64,000 nucleotides of DNA, taken from the IMG/VR virus record IMGVR_UViG_3300017963_007659, positions 122,315 to 186,314 of that record. One strand, given 5' to 3'. Under the pieces are notes generated by a model. That model made no database searches. It was not told the origin of the DNA and saw only the letters and a list, made by a program, of their open reading frames with translations. The translations under genes were made by a program, and so were the position numbers. Positions 17,073 through 24,515 of the stretch are shown here, piece after piece (position 1 is the stretch's first letter; each line of letters starts with the position of its first letter). Origin of the DNA: a virus.

Positions 17073-17837
17073 ATGTCAACTACTCCACGTAAACCTACTC
17101 TTGCCCCCAAAACGGAGAACCTTGGTGGTCGCTCCGCTACAAGAGTCGATTTGAACGAGATGGCTGAAGAGGAGCTGGAGAGCACCAATCAAACTGGTGT
17201 AGCCCCTACTTTGGGACCGAATCCTCCACAACCACAAAACTTCGTTCCGTCAGAGCAGCACCTTTCCGACGAAGCGGCTCCAGAAGCAGCTCCCGAACCT
17301 CCCGTTGTCGGCGCTGATCGCCCCTACGCTCCGGAGCAGCAAGCTCAGAACGTCTTGAAGATGCTCAAAGAGAAGCTGGGAGTTCGGCGCGTTGAGCCTA
17401 TCGATGTGAATGTGGGCGGCATGCGCTTCACCATGGTCAAGCTCTCCGATCGTGATGCGGAGTGGGCAGTCAGCAACTCCGATGAGAACACCGCGCACAG
17501 AGGTGCCTCTGTCTCCTCTCTCCGCACGTCTATCGTTGCGATGTCGGTGCGCGCTATCGAGGGTATCCCTCTCTATCAGGTTCTGGACATCCAGCTTCCT
17601 GAAGACCAAAGAGGGAAGGCATTGGAAATCGCTGACCAGCTCTATCCTCCTGTAGCCGTGCGCTTCGCTGCGGCTGCGAAGTACCTGAACATGCTTCGAG
17701 ATGAAGTAGACGATAGTGTCTGCCCTGCATTGTATGACATCTACAACGTTCAAATCGAGGAAAAGCATGCGGTCAAAGTGGAGATGGACGCCCCTTTCTC
17801 CGAGACGCCTTCAGAGAAGGAAGAGACCCAGAGCTAG
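17073..17837 (+). CDS. Tail assembly chaperone, short (0-frame) form
   Basis: This 254-aa protein has a disordered Pro/Glu/Ala-rich N-terminus (1-85) and a folded region from residue 90 (LKEKLGVRRVEPIDVNVGG). Phages with long tails usually encode a chaperone pair here, the second made by -1 frameshifting near the end of the first gene. That is what the sequence shows: a CCCTTTC slippery site at 17792 and an open -1 frame running past this stop to 18286. The function is to hold the tape measure protein and recruit tube subunits. The family was not recognised by sequence; the call rests on position, size and frameshift. Confidence 0.65.
   Translation: MSTTPRKPTLAPKTENLGGRSATRVDLNEMAEEELESTNQTGVAPTLGPNPPQPQNFVPSEQHLSDEAAPEAAPEPPVVGADRPYAPEQQAQNVLKMLKEKLGVRRVEPIDVNVGGMRFTMVKLSDRDAEWAVSNSDENTAHRGASVSSLRTSIVAMSVRAIEGIPLYQVLDIQLPEDQRGKALEIADQLYPPVAVRFAAAAKYLNMLRDEVDDSVCPALYDIYNVQIEEKHAVKVEMDAPFSETPSEKEETQS
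17792..17820 (+). promoter_or_regulatory. Programmed -1 ribosomal frameshift site
   Basis: The heptamer C CCT TTC at 17792-17798 is in the correct phase (codons gcC CCT TTC) and lets both tRNAs re-pair after slipping to CCC TTT. Nine bases downstream is a hairpin CCTTC-AGA-GAAGG (17808-17820). The -1 frame is open from here to 18286. Confidence 0.75.
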
Positions 17838-18286
17838 ACCAGCTCGGTTGGGTTCTCGCGAAGTGTAAGGTTCTGCCTACGGACCCTGCTGTCCGTAAGA
17901 TGGACCCAATCACTACGCTGTGGTACTCCATGTGGTTGCATCGTGTAGATGAAGAGAATCGTCGCTGGTGGGACGATACTCTCGGTACCCGATGGGACAG
18001 AGAGTACTTCGACAGCCTAGCGAGAGGCGGTGGAGACGGGGAGCGTCCGGACTCAGTTCGTGTCCCCATAACACTGGCGCTAGCTCAAGTCGACTTCCTC
18101 AAGGAGGTCAAGAAGATTCTCGGTACGGCTGCTGCGGACATGCCTGGAGGCATTCCGAGTGGGTTGGAAGACAGTCCTGTAGTCGAGATCGGCAATTGGC
18201 CGAAGAATGACTTCCTGGCTCTCATCAGTGGTGCAGGTCTCCTTCCTGAGCACCTCGACCCCAAGACCAAGCCCAAGAAGAAGTAG
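17798..18286 (+). CDS. Frameshift extension of the tail assembly chaperone (long form C-terminus)
   Basis: This is the -1 frame segment, read after slippage, that adds about 162 residues to the first 242 and gives a product of about 404 aa. It bridges the 0-frame stop with sensible protein (DPELDQLGWVLAKCKVLP). The first internal ATG, at 17900, has no ribosome binding site, which argues against separate initiation. The tail is Lys-rich (KTKPKKK). No tape measure gene follows directly on this strand; a candidate lies at the far right on the minus strand. Confidence 0.7.
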   Translation, partial: LRDAFREGRDPELDQLGWVLAKCKVLPTDPAVRKMDPITTLWYSMWLHRVDEENRRWWDDTLGTRWDREYFDSLARGGGDGERPDSVRVPITLALAQVDFLKEVKKILGTAAADMPGGIPSGLEDSPVVEIGNWPKNDFLALISGAGLLPEHLDPKTKPKKK

Positions 18287-18294
18287 TCAAAGTA
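18285..18294 (+). promoter_or_regulatory. AGTCAAAGTA motif
   Basis: The motif overlaps the stop of the chaperone extension and stands 15 bases before the ATG at 18310, with GGAGG in between. It marks the switch from tail genes to the accessory region. Confidence 0.55.
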
Positions 18295-18309
18295 GACAGA
18301 GGAGGACAG

Positions 18310-18546
18310 ATGCACTACGATGACGAGAAACGTCTTGGCGCGGATCTCACTACAAGAATCGCCAAGGCGGCGCAGCAGTTCTACCCCTCTGGCATTGTAG
18401 TCCCTGATGGTCAAGTAGCGCATATGCGCAATCTACAAGACTTCATGGGGAAGTTGGGGGAGTCAAAGCAAGACCCTCTCATCGGTTGGTACCAAGGGCT
18501 CCCTGTATACCGGTCTCTCGGGAGAGACGAACTCCTCATCTTCTGA
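18310..18546 (+). CDS. Small hypothetical protein (78 aa)
   Basis: A good ribosome site (GAGGAGGACAG) precedes the ATG. The mixed alpha/beta product ends LIGWYQGLPVYRSLGRDELLIF, resembling a small folded domain with a terminal beta hairpin. No family was recognised. It is the first gene of the accessory block. Confidence 0.65.
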   Translation: MHYDDEKRLGADLTTRIAKAAQQFYPSGIVVPDGQVAHMRNLQDFMGKLGESKQDPLIGWYQGLPVYRSLGRDELLIF

Positions 18547-18581
18547 GTCCCAAAAACCTCTTGACATAAGCTCAAAATTCT

Positions 18582-18591
18582 GGTCAAAGTA
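18582..18591 (+). promoter_or_regulatory. GGTCAAAGTA motif with upstream TTGACA
   Basis: The motif lies 4 bases before a micro-ORF ATG at 18596. A TTGACA occurs at 18561-18566 but no good -10 box follows it at standard spacing, so a plain sigma-70 promoter is not convincing. Confidence 0.45.
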
Positions 18592-18595
18592 GGAC

Positions 18596-18646
18596 ATGGG
18601 CGAACGCTGTTCTCCTCAGCATGAGATGACCTATATAGTTACATGA
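18596..18646 (+). CDS. Possible 16-aa leader peptide
   Basis: An ATG directly behind the GGTCAAAGTA motif opens a 16-codon frame (MGERCSPQHEMTYIVT) whose stop overlaps the next gene's ATG (ATGA). Its coupling suggests a translated leader. The evidence is limited to the arrangement. Confidence 0.3.
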   Translation: MGERCSPQHEMTYIVT

Positions 18647-18888
18647 GCGACGACATGGAGTCAGCGTTGGCCAAGCGCTACTATCTCTACGCGAAGTCCT
18701 TTGGTCTTTCCCCGACAGAAGCTCTTGCTCGTGACTCAGAAATCTTTCCTGACGACAAGATGGAAGGATTCGTTGCGTGGAACAAGACGCAGATCTACCA
18801 TTGGGCTCAAGCCAAGAACACTCATCCTGATTGGGCTGTGCTCTATCGGGAAGAGGTCTCAGCCTGGATTGAGGAGCAGCTCGAATGA
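18643..18888 (+). CDS. Small hypothetical protein (81 aa)
   Basis: A helical, Trp/Tyr-rich product (SALAKRYYLYAKSFGLSPTEALARD). Both ends overlap neighbours by ATGA, indicating translational coupling in a run of small genes. No family was recognised. Confidence 0.65.
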   Translation: MSDDMESALAKRYYLYAKSFGLSPTEALARDSEIFPDDKMEGFVAWNKTQIYHWAQAKNTHPDWAVLYREEVSAWIEEQLE

Positions 18889-19016
18889 AACGATTCGGTG
18901 AAGTTGACTATGAGACCCAACTGAAGAAGATAGGCTTCAAGAAAGTGATGGTCGGTTCGACGATTGCCTACACTCGCCCTGGTCTCGTCATTCCCTCGGA
19001 GCCGCCGAAGAAATAG
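18885..19016 (+). CDS. Very small basic protein (43 aa)
   Basis: The ATG overlaps the previous stop. The product has a basic helix (QLKKIGFKKVMVG) and a Pro/Lys end. It fills the space before the next motif. Function is unknown. Confidence 0.5.
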   Translation: MKRFGEVDYETQLKKIGFKKVMVGSTIAYTRPGLVIPSEPPKK

Positions 19017-19048
19017 CCAGTCTCCAGACGCCTCTCGGGACTTTCCTG

Positions 19049-19058
19049 GTCAAAGGTA
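19049..19058 (+). promoter_or_regulatory. GGTCAAAGGT motif
   Basis: A variant of the accessory-gene motif 14 bases before the ATG at 19073, with AGGGAGG between as ribosome site. Confidence 0.45.
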
Positions 19059-19072
19059 TGTAGGGAGGTCTC

Positions 19073-19405
19073 ATGGCAGACGACAAGGCAGAAGAAGTCC
19101 GAGATGCGATCAATATTCTTGTAGCTACTCTCGCCGTCACGAACTCTCTATTCGATATCGGGAAGGAGAAGACGGTCGCGTTGATTGAAGACTGCGGTCT
19201 TCTAGCTCCAGAGGAGCCTGACGTTACCTTTGCCGTATTCCAGGCTCTCCTAGGGAGGAGTAAGCTCAAGATACTTGAAGACCTTGAGCTTCTTGCCCAA
19301 AGGTTGGAAGCGGTTCCGGGGGCCATTCGAGAGGCTTGTGCGGTCTACAAGGAGCTACAAGGATTGGAGACCTCCACCGACGAGGACGACGAGGAGACGT
19401 CATGA
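19073..19405 (+). CDS. Hypothetical helical protein (110 aa)
   Basis: Almost entirely predicted helix with heptad-like Leu spacing (KILEDLELLAQRLEAVPGAIREA) and an acidic tail. Its stop overlaps the next ATG. No family was recognised; dimerisation through the helices is likely but inferred. Confidence 0.65.
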   Translation: MADDKAEEVRDAINILVATLAVTNSLFDIGKEKTVALIEDCGLLAPEEPDVTFAVFQALLGRSKLKILEDLELLAQRLEAVPGAIREACAVYKELQGLETSTDEDDEETS

Positions 19406-20325
19406 AGCTGATTAAAGATGGGATCTGCAACGACGTCGAATTCACTCTCGACGACATGCGGGAAGCCATGACGGACTACTACTTGAAGAAGGCGAAAGAA
19501 GACCCCTCTCTTCGGGTAGACGACGCTCCTCATCCCACCTGTGGTGTAGTCACCGATATGCCTGATTACGAGAACCTGGGGGCCTCTTATGTCCAAGATA
19601 CTCCCAACTCCGGACACTTGCGTTGGATCGACAAGAAGCGTGCCCGAGATCTGAGTCTGAAGGCTCAGATGAAGCGACGGCTAAGACAGGGGCTTGATAC
19701 CCGAATTGTCGCACACAGCTCTCCAGGGCACTCATCAGACCCCGAACATGTGCGCTGGGAAGTGTTGAAGAATCGCAACACTCCTATCCAGGGGAGTGCT
19801 TCGGACGCTTTTCATTTTGAGGTCTCGAAGAGTCGAAAGAGGGAAGAAGCGCTTGTCTACTTGAGGGGGCTAGGGGTTCCTGATTTCATCATCCAAGGTT
19901 GGGACTCCGCGCGGGAAGAGTCTGACTCCTACACGGCGTATGTGCTCGCTGCCGTGCAGTGTGGTCTTCCAGCGACGATCCAAGAATTCGGACATGCGGC
20001 TGGTTTCACCAAAGAACACATGCGAGACGCTTTGAAGGTGAGTGCGAACCTTCCTCCTGCTGACCACGCGGCGGCTGAACCTGGTCTTCTCGACGTCTCG
20101 CAGGAAGAGAAGACCATCACCGACGGTATGCTACACGCTCTTGGTGTTGACCCAGAGTTCCACGAAGAGATGAAGAAGAAGCACGAGGAGCACAAGGAAG
20201 GCATATGCTGTGTCCAGGGCTGCTCAGCCGAAGCATGGACCCGTCCTAACGGCACCAAGAAGTTCTGTACGGAGCACGAGACCGAAGAGTTCACCTACAA
20301 GAAAACAGGCTTAACCCTCCTGTAA
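19402..20325 (+). CDS. Hypothetical protein with C-terminal Cys/His cluster (307 aa)
   Basis: I chose the ATG at 19402 because it overlaps the preceding stop; the frame is open upstream without reason to start there. The middle (residues 150-230) is helical and may hold a helix-turn-helix-like stretch (ATIQEFGHAAGFTKEHMRDAL). The end has CCVQGCSAEAW and FCTEHE, a plausible zinc site. No enzyme motif was recognised. A role in DNA or protein binding is inference. Confidence 0.65.
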   Translation: MKLIKDGICNDVEFTLDDMREAMTDYYLKKAKEDPSLRVDDAPHPTCGVVTDMPDYENLGASYVQDTPNSGHLRWIDKKRARDLSLKAQMKRRLRQGLDTRIVAHSSPGHSSDPEHVRWEVLKNRNTPIQGSASDAFHFEVSKSRKREEALVYLRGLGVPDFIIQGWDSAREESDSYTAYVLAAVQCGLPATIQEFGHAAGFTKEHMRDALKVSANLPPADHAAAEPGLLDVSQEEKTITDGMLHALGVDPEFHEEMKKKHEEHKEGICCVQGCSAEAWTRPNGTKKFCTEHETEEFTYKKTGLTLL

Positions 20326-20335
20326 CCCAAAACAA

Positions 20336-20357
20336 AACAATATTGTTGTACAACGTT
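20336..20357 (+). promoter_or_regulatory. Cluster of overlapping palindromes (operator-like)
   Basis: AACAATATTGTT (12-bp perfect palindrome), GTTGTACAAC (10 bp) and AACGTT overlap one another in this AT-rich gap, which is followed by the AGTCAAAGTA motif. The layout resembles binding sites for a dimeric repressor, but no regulator gene is tied to it. Confidence 0.45.
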
Positions 20358-20389
20358 TCTGTTTTTGTTCTCCTCCTCAAGACAAACCT

Positions 20390-20399
20390 AGTCAAAGTA
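20390..20399 (+). promoter_or_regulatory. AGTCAAAGTA motif
   Basis: The motif ends 4 bases before the ATG at 20404, with no separate AGGAGG between. If it marks transcription, the mRNA would be nearly leaderless. Confidence 0.55.
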
Positions 20400-20403
20400 G
20401 AAT

Positions 20404-20610
20404 ATGCCCTATACAGAAGATGGCACCATCTACACCGATCAGTGCTGGCGAGAAACAGAAGACTCTCCAGGGGTCAAGATTACTGATATTCTCCTGGACG
20501 ATGCGTCAGGAGAGGAAGTCATAGTCTACCGGTACTTCAAGGATAAAAATAGAGGGAGCGGATATTGTTCCCCGCGCTCTCGGTTCGTAAAGAGGTTCAC
20601 GAGGTATTAG
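20404..20610 (+). CDS. Small hypothetical protein (68 aa)
   Basis: A beta-type small product with conserved-looking EEVIVYRYF and a basic, aromatic C-terminus (RFVKRFTRY). It starts directly behind the AGTCAAAGTA motif. No family was recognised. Confidence 0.6.
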   Translation: MPYTEDGTIYTDQCWRETEDSPGVKITDILLDDASGEEVIVYRYFKDKNRGSGYCSPRSRFVKRFTRY

Positions 20611-20611
20611 G

Positions 20612-20824
20612 GTGACTGAGGTACCATCGAAGCTCCGAAGAGGGCACGTCTGGGTACGAAAGGGAAGTCCCCAGAGTGCGTGGGTTCAGATTGAAGCTGT
20701 AGCTACGCCCACGTTCGATGACCCTCAGAAGTATGTTGCCTTTCGTCAGATCGGAGCCAATGACGCCTTCCTCTCGACGGTGGATGAATTCTTGAAGGAG
20801 TACGAGTACGATGACGGATCCTGA
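20612..20824 (+). CDS. Small hypothetical protein, GTG start (70 aa)
   Basis: A beta-rich product (HVWVRKGSPQSAWVQIEAV) reminiscent of small phage proteins of the pattern WxxxxGxxWxxI. The GTG start lies one base after the previous stop. It overlaps the next gene by 14 bases. Confidence 0.55.
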   Translation: MTEVPSKLRRGHVWVRKGSPQSAWVQIEAVATPTFDDPQKYVAFRQIGANDAFLSTVDEFLKEYEYDDGS

Positions 20825-21050
20825 CAAGACATTCGAGATCTGCTACTCTGGTGGAACCAATATCAAGGTCAGAGAGGTGTGGCCGGATGGAGATGCTCCA
20901 GAGAACCCCACGGCTGAGGATGTCATGAAGAGGATGAAGGAGTCCTGCAAGGGAGTCAAAGCCGACCTTCTCATGGATTGGAATCTCGCTGGGGACCTCG
21001 ACATCTCAGTCATCGACTACAAGGTCGGCAGGGCACATTGGGACGAATGA
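20811..21050 (+). CDS. Small hypothetical protein (79 aa)
   Basis: An alpha/beta acidic product (MTDPDKTFEICYSGGTNIKVREVW). It overlaps both neighbours. No family was recognised. Confidence 0.6.
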   Translation: MTDPDKTFEICYSGGTNIKVREVWPDGDAPENPTAEDVMKRMKESCKGVKADLLMDWNLAGDLDISVIDYKVGRAHWDE

Positions 21051-21274
21051 AGAAGGAACGTCAACCACGACCAGGAGTGATGAAACGCGTCCTCTTTTCC
21101 GAGCTGGAGGGGCGGTTGGATGAGTGCCACAAACACATCCGACGCACAGGGGATCAGATCATTCTTGTAGACGAGGAGAATCTTCCTCTTGGAATCTTCA
21201 TGGATATCAACACGCACAACGAGCTGAGACCGTACTTTGAGAGAAAGCTCGGACGTAGGAAGATAGACCTATGA
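21047..21274 (+). CDS. Small hypothetical protein (75 aa)
   Basis: I set the start at the ATG overlapping the previous stop. A basic head (MKKERQPRPGVMKR) is followed by a sequence like prevent-host-death/antitoxin folds (DQIILVDEENLPLGIFMDI), with a strand-turn-strand and a helix. The antitoxin resemblance is loose and no toxin neighbour is recognised. Confidence 0.6.
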   Translation: MKKERQPRPGVMKRVLFSELEGRLDECHKHIRRTGDQIILVDEENLPLGIFMDINTHNELRPYFERKLGRRKIDL

Positions 21275-21516
21275 TCCTCTTCGATAAGGTCAAGATAGAT
21301 GAGATACGGCATGGGTCCTACTGTGACCTGTGTCATGCCTTTCTGGAGTGGGGTGCGGAGTGCGTGGAGTCCAAGGTCTGGGACTATGGATTCAAGAGGA
21401 TGGAGAAGAAGCTCCTCTGTCTTGACTGCATTGGTCCGATGTCACAGCTTGCGGACTCTCCTGTCGGAGCCTCGATACACGCTGAGGACAGGCAAGAATA
21501 CCCGGAGGAAGAGTGA
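21271..21516 (+). CDS. Small Cys-rich protein, probable zinc binding (81 aa)
   Basis: CDLCH near the start and CLDC at about residue 50 form a CxxC...CxxC pair typical of zinc ribbons. ATGA overlaps occur at its start. Likely a small nucleic-acid or protein-binding factor; the family was not identified. Confidence 0.65.
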   Translation: MILFDKVKIDEIRHGSYCDLCHAFLEWGAECVESKVWDYGFKRMEKKLLCLDCIGPMSQLADSPVGASIHAEDRQEYPEEE

Positions 21517-22136
21517 TGGAACGCTACCCGCAGATCCCACACCGAACCCAAGTCAAGACGAAGGGGGAGATCTTCTACGCGTTCGATAAGCTCGATGGGT
21601 CGAACGTCCGCGTCGAGTGGACCAAGAAGAATGGCTATCACAAGTTCGGTCGGCGTAAGGCGCTCCTGGACAACTCCAACGAGTTCCTACCGGAATCGGA
21701 GGACATCATCCGAGCTAAGTACGCCTCGGAGCTTGAGGAGGTCTTCAAGAGTCGGCGTTGGCCTCTCGTCACCTGCTTCTTCGAGTTCTTTGGTCCGAAC
21801 TCCTTCGCGGGGAACCATGTGCACGAGCCGCATGACGCTGTACTCTTGGATGTCCGTCCCTTCAAGAAAGGGATCATCCCTCCACGGGAATTCTTGAAGC
21901 ACTTCGATCACCTCGACATTCCGAAGCTCCTCTACAAGGGACCGATGAACCAGGAGTTGATTGAGTCGGTGGAGAACGGGACTCTTGAAGGGATGACCTT
22001 CGAGGGAGTTGTCTGCAAGGGGAGCTACGACCGGAAGAAAGGTCGTCCGACCATGTTCAAGATCAAGAATCGAGCGTGGTTGGAGAAGCTGAGGGCACGG
22101 TGCCCTGACGAGAAGACGTTTGAGAGGCTGAGATGA
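21516..22136 (+). CDS. RNA ligase (Rnl2-like nucleotidyltransferase domain)
   Basis: This 206-aa protein has the covalent nucleotidyltransferase motifs: motif I KLDGSN at 25-30 (Lys25 the expected AMP-acceptor), motif III-like FFEFFG (88-93), motif IV EGVV (163-166) and motif V FKIKN (181-185). It is about the minimal catalytic domain and lacks the Rnl2-type C-terminal domain. It would join RNA ends, for example repaired tRNAs. It is in a coupled run of small accessory genes. A second, Rnl1-type ligase is encoded at 27029. Confidence 0.88.
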   Translation: MERYPQIPHRTQVKTKGEIFYAFDKLDGSNVRVEWTKKNGYHKFGRRKALLDNSNEFLPESEDIIRAKYASELEEVFKSRRWPLVTCFFEFFGPNSFAGNHVHEPHDAVLLDVRPFKKGIIPPREFLKHFDHLDIPKLLYKGPMNQELIESVENGTLEGMTFEGVVCKGSYDRKKGRPTMFKIKNRAWLEKLRARCPDEKTFERLR

Positions 22137-22477
22137 GTACCAAAATTCCGAAAGAGACCACCTTCTTATGGGATGACGGGTCCTATGCTGTCGCCCGACA
22201 GGATAACGAGACATTTGCTCAGGACTTCTGTGAGATGGTGTGGCTCAAAGGTCTGCCGACCTCGTTTCGAGAGACCGAGTGGGTAACGGAAACCATTCCC
22301 ACACAGTCGTCCTACTGTTGTAGTAAGACCTGTACCTGGATTGAGTACATCGATAGATGTTCCTTGTATGAGGAAGACCTGTACTACAACGCTGATTTGA
22401 AGATGATGGTGCGCTGTGACAAGTGCTTGAAAGAGAATCCGACGAAAGAGATCGCGGATCTGCGAGAAGAAGAGTAG
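22133..22477 (+). CDS. Hypothetical Cys-rich protein (114 aa)
   Basis: It overlaps the ligase stop (ATGA). Cys residues cluster at YCCSKTCTW and CDKC, which could bind zinc. The middle is aromatic. No family was recognised. Coupling with the ligase may indicate a shared task. Confidence 0.6.
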   Translation: MSTKIPKETTFLWDDGSYAVARQDNETFAQDFCEMVWLKGLPTSFRETEWVTETIPTQSSYCCSKTCTWIEYIDRCSLYEEDLYYNADLKMMVRCDKCLKENPTKEIADLREEE

Positions 22478-22945
22478 ATGCATACTTGTAGCACGACGAG
22501 AGCCTGTGAGGGAGAGCGCTGGACCTGGAAGGTAGAAGACCTCTGGGAAGCTGCTAGGGACCTCCCTGTGCATGAACTGGACATCCCAGCGGTCACAGAG
22601 ATTACCGACCTCCTAGAATCACCTGTGGGGCATGTGTGGGGCTCTGAGGGAGAGTTCACCTTCTGGAATCTGTTGGAGCACATGGAGAGGGTACTTGAAG
22701 CTGACCTGAGCTATCCTATCCTGGCTAGTCCAGAAGGAAGCATTTTGGACGGGATTCATCGGCTGGTCAAAGCTCGTCTCTACGATAAGACGGTTAGGTG
22801 GCAGCAGTTTGAGGAGTGGCCTGAACCGTGGAAGAGGGAGAAGGTCACAGCTCCTACCGATTGCCCTGAACGGGACGAGCAGTGCGACCCGCAGTGTGCT
22901 GTCTGGGCTACGGGCGACCACAGGTGCAGAACGGAGTGGGAATGA
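22478..22945 (+). CDS. ParB/Srx-like nuclease-fold protein (155 aa)
   Basis: The core segment (YPILASPEGSILDGIHRLVKARL, residues about 84-106) matches the ParB N-terminal pattern of a strand, ILDGxHR and a helix. This fold binds CTP in ParB and acts in nucleases and sulfiredoxins. The C-terminus holds a Cys cluster. It follows the previous stop directly. The exact activity cannot be stated. Confidence 0.55.
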   Translation: MHTCSTTRACEGERWTWKVEDLWEAARDLPVHELDIPAVTEITDLLESPVGHVWGSEGEFTFWNLLEHMERVLEADLSYPILASPEGSILDGIHRLVKARLYDKTVRWQQFEEWPEPWKREKVTAPTDCPERDEQCDPQCAVWATGDHRCRTEWE

Positions 22946-23214
22946 GCGAAAGAACCCCAAAAGATGCGCTTCGCCACGCGATGCACCGGGCTATTCGGTA
23001 TGCAGAGATGCGCCGAGACGCAACCAAGCCAGGAGCTGTCATCGAAGCGATGTCCGAGGAAGACAGGCGACTCTTGAAGGAGCTGTCCTCAGATGACTTC
23101 AAGGATGTCTGGCGAGACGTCATTCCGGACGAGCCTCCGCATGGGTCTCCTGCATGGAACGCGATGGGATGGGAGTACACTCTGAAGGCGATTCTTGAAG
23201 GCAGGTACAAATGA
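22942..23214 (+). CDS. Small hypothetical protein (90 aa)
   Basis: The start was chosen at the ATGA overlap. A helical product with basic N-terminal half (HAMHRAIRYAEMRRDATK) and a Trp-containing end. No family was recognised. Confidence 0.6.
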   Translation: MSERTPKDALRHAMHRAIRYAEMRRDATKPGAVIEAMSEEDRRLLKELSSDDFKDVWRDVIPDEPPHGSPAWNAMGWEYTLKAILEGRYK

Positions 23215-23228
23215 GCGACGAGAAGAAG
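23205..23228 (+). repeat. 24-bp direct repeat spanning two gene starts
   Basis: The same 24 bases, beginning GTACAAATGAGCGACG, occur here and at 23444-23467. Each copy contains the end of one gene and the first codons (MSDEKK) of the next. It is a trace of gene-start duplication. Confidence 0.85.
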
Positions 23229-23453
23229 AATACCGTCCTGAAACCAAGCAAGCTGAACCTCGACTGCCCGGAGTGTCAGCGCAAAATCTCGCATGAATGG
23301 GATCCTTCTGCGGAGACGTGTAGATGCACTGGCTGTGACTACACGCGCAGTGAAGATGTGGTCATGGAGCCTCCTGGAGCGAATCATATACGCTTCATCA
23401 TTCACTACGAGAATGAGCTTCAGAAGGTGATGGACAGGTTGGTGTACAAATGA
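23211..23453 (+). CDS. Zinc-ribbon small protein (80 aa)
   Basis: CPEC (19-22) and CRCTGC (37-42) form a classic zinc ribbon of two CxxC knuckles. The first six residues (MSDEKK) equal those of the next gene through the 24-bp repeat. ATGA overlaps occur at both ends. Confidence 0.7.
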   Translation: MSDEKKNTVLKPSKLNLDCPECQRKISHEWDPSAETCRCTGCDYTRSEDVVMEPPGANHIRFIIHYENELQKVMDRLVYK

Positions 23454-24184
23454 GCGACGAGAAGAAGGAACGTCCTGAGTGGATGGAGAAGCTGTTGGAG
23501 GCACCTCTTCAAAAGGACTGTTTGATCATGTCCGAGGGTACCTTCAAGATGCTGCTTCAAGATTCAGCACTCAGTGTAGAAGAAGGCACTATGGACGATG
23601 AGACCTACGCTGGTCTCGAAAAGGTCTTCTCAGAGAGTATCGAGCGTCGAGACGCAGCACTCAGGAAGCTCCGCGCGTTGCCTTCATTCCCAGGTTCTCT
23701 CATGGCTACGACAAGCCTCCCTAACGAAGAGGACCTTGAACAGGCTGTAGAGCTGATCCGAGAGCCAGAGACAGCCGCGAAGATCAAGGAGCTGGATGCG
23801 GAGACTGTCCCGGAGCCTTCTATGTTTGAAGATGTGGAGCGCATCCGCAAGTACACAACACCTCAGCACCTACAAGGAGTTCCTTGGACCAAGCTGAGCC
23901 GTTCCTACATGGCACGGGTCGCTCCTCATGTCTTTGAAGGTCAAGACAAGGCATACAGTCTCGACTTCGAGATCTGCAACACCTATTGGGACAACTCGGG
24001 GGAGTGTTCTGACCTCGTGGCTGAGGGACATGTGAAATGGGATGGCTGCATGAACGTCTGCTTCTACGATGACTACATGCACTTCTGCTGTCCGGATGAC
24101 GCTGATGAGCTGAACAAGGCTTTGAGATGGGTCTGGTCGCAGGGGAAGACGCTAGAGACTTGGGATGAGCTGCTGGACTACTAG
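23450..24184 (+). CDS. Hypothetical protein (244 aa)
   Basis: It shares its first residues with the preceding zinc-ribbon gene, then diverges. The helical N-terminal half ends about residue 125, and the C-terminal half is Cys/aromatic-rich (CNTYWDNSGECSDLV, MNVCFYDDYMHFCC). No family was recognised. It is the last gene of the coupled run that starts at 18.6 kb. Confidence 0.65.
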   Translation: MSDEKKERPEWMEKLLEAPLQKDCLIMSEGTFKMLLQDSALSVEEGTMDDETYAGLEKVFSESIERRDAALRKLRALPSFPGSLMATTSLPNEEDLEQAVELIREPETAAKIKELDAETVPEPSMFEDVERIRKYTTPQHLQGVPWTKLSRSYMARVAPHVFEGQDKAYSLDFEICNTYWDNSGECSDLVAEGHVKWDGCMNVCFYDDYMHFCCPDDADELNKALRWVWSQGKTLETWDELLDY

Positions 24185-24186
24185 CT

Positions 24187-24495
24187 CTATCCTTTGTAGT
24201 ATCCGTGGTCGATTTTGTGGCTCATTCCTAGCCCTGTACACCACTGCCTACTGACCTCCACGGGAGCCCACTTGGGCATTTCCCCATCAGACACGGACCA
24301 GGAGCTTCGCTCGCTATAACGATGTTCCCAGCTATTGCAGTCGGGGAATTGGCGGCGCACGACGCGTGCCTGGAGGGTCTTGATCTCACCAGTCTCTGGG
24401 TTCTCATAAACACCGTTCGCGATGTCTCTTGATACCACAGCAGCCGTGAACCAGTGAATCTTGACCATGAGGGTGGCTTTCTTGTCGTCTGTCAT
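24187..24495 (-). CDS. Small protein on the minus strand (102 aa)
   Basis: The inner ATG at 24495 has GGAGG at 6-base spacing, so I prefer it to the TTG at 24507. A sigma-70-like promoter lies upstream. The product is beta-rich (KIHWFTAAVVSRDIANGVYENPETGEIKTL) with several Trp residues, resembling uncharacterised phage proteins that modify host functions. It runs against its neighbours and is convergent with 23450-24184. Confidence 0.65.
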   Translation of the reverse strand: MTDDKKATLMVKIHWFTAAVVSRDIANGVYENPETGEIKTLQARVVRRQFPDCNSWEHRYSERSSWSVSDGEMPKWAPVEVSRQWCTGLGMSHKIDHGYYKG

Positions 24496-24515
24496 GCTTG
24501 CCTCCAACAGCTACA

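Noticed and set aside
17900-18286. Independent gene starting at the ATG at 17900
   Set aside because: No ribosome binding site is present. The frame is open upstream to the slippery site, so it is better explained as a frameshift extension.
18554-18596. TTGACA at 18561 as a sigma-70 promoter for the accessory genes
   Set aside because: At 17-base spacing the -10 position reads TCAAAG, a poor match. The conserved AGTCAAAG motif explains the site better.
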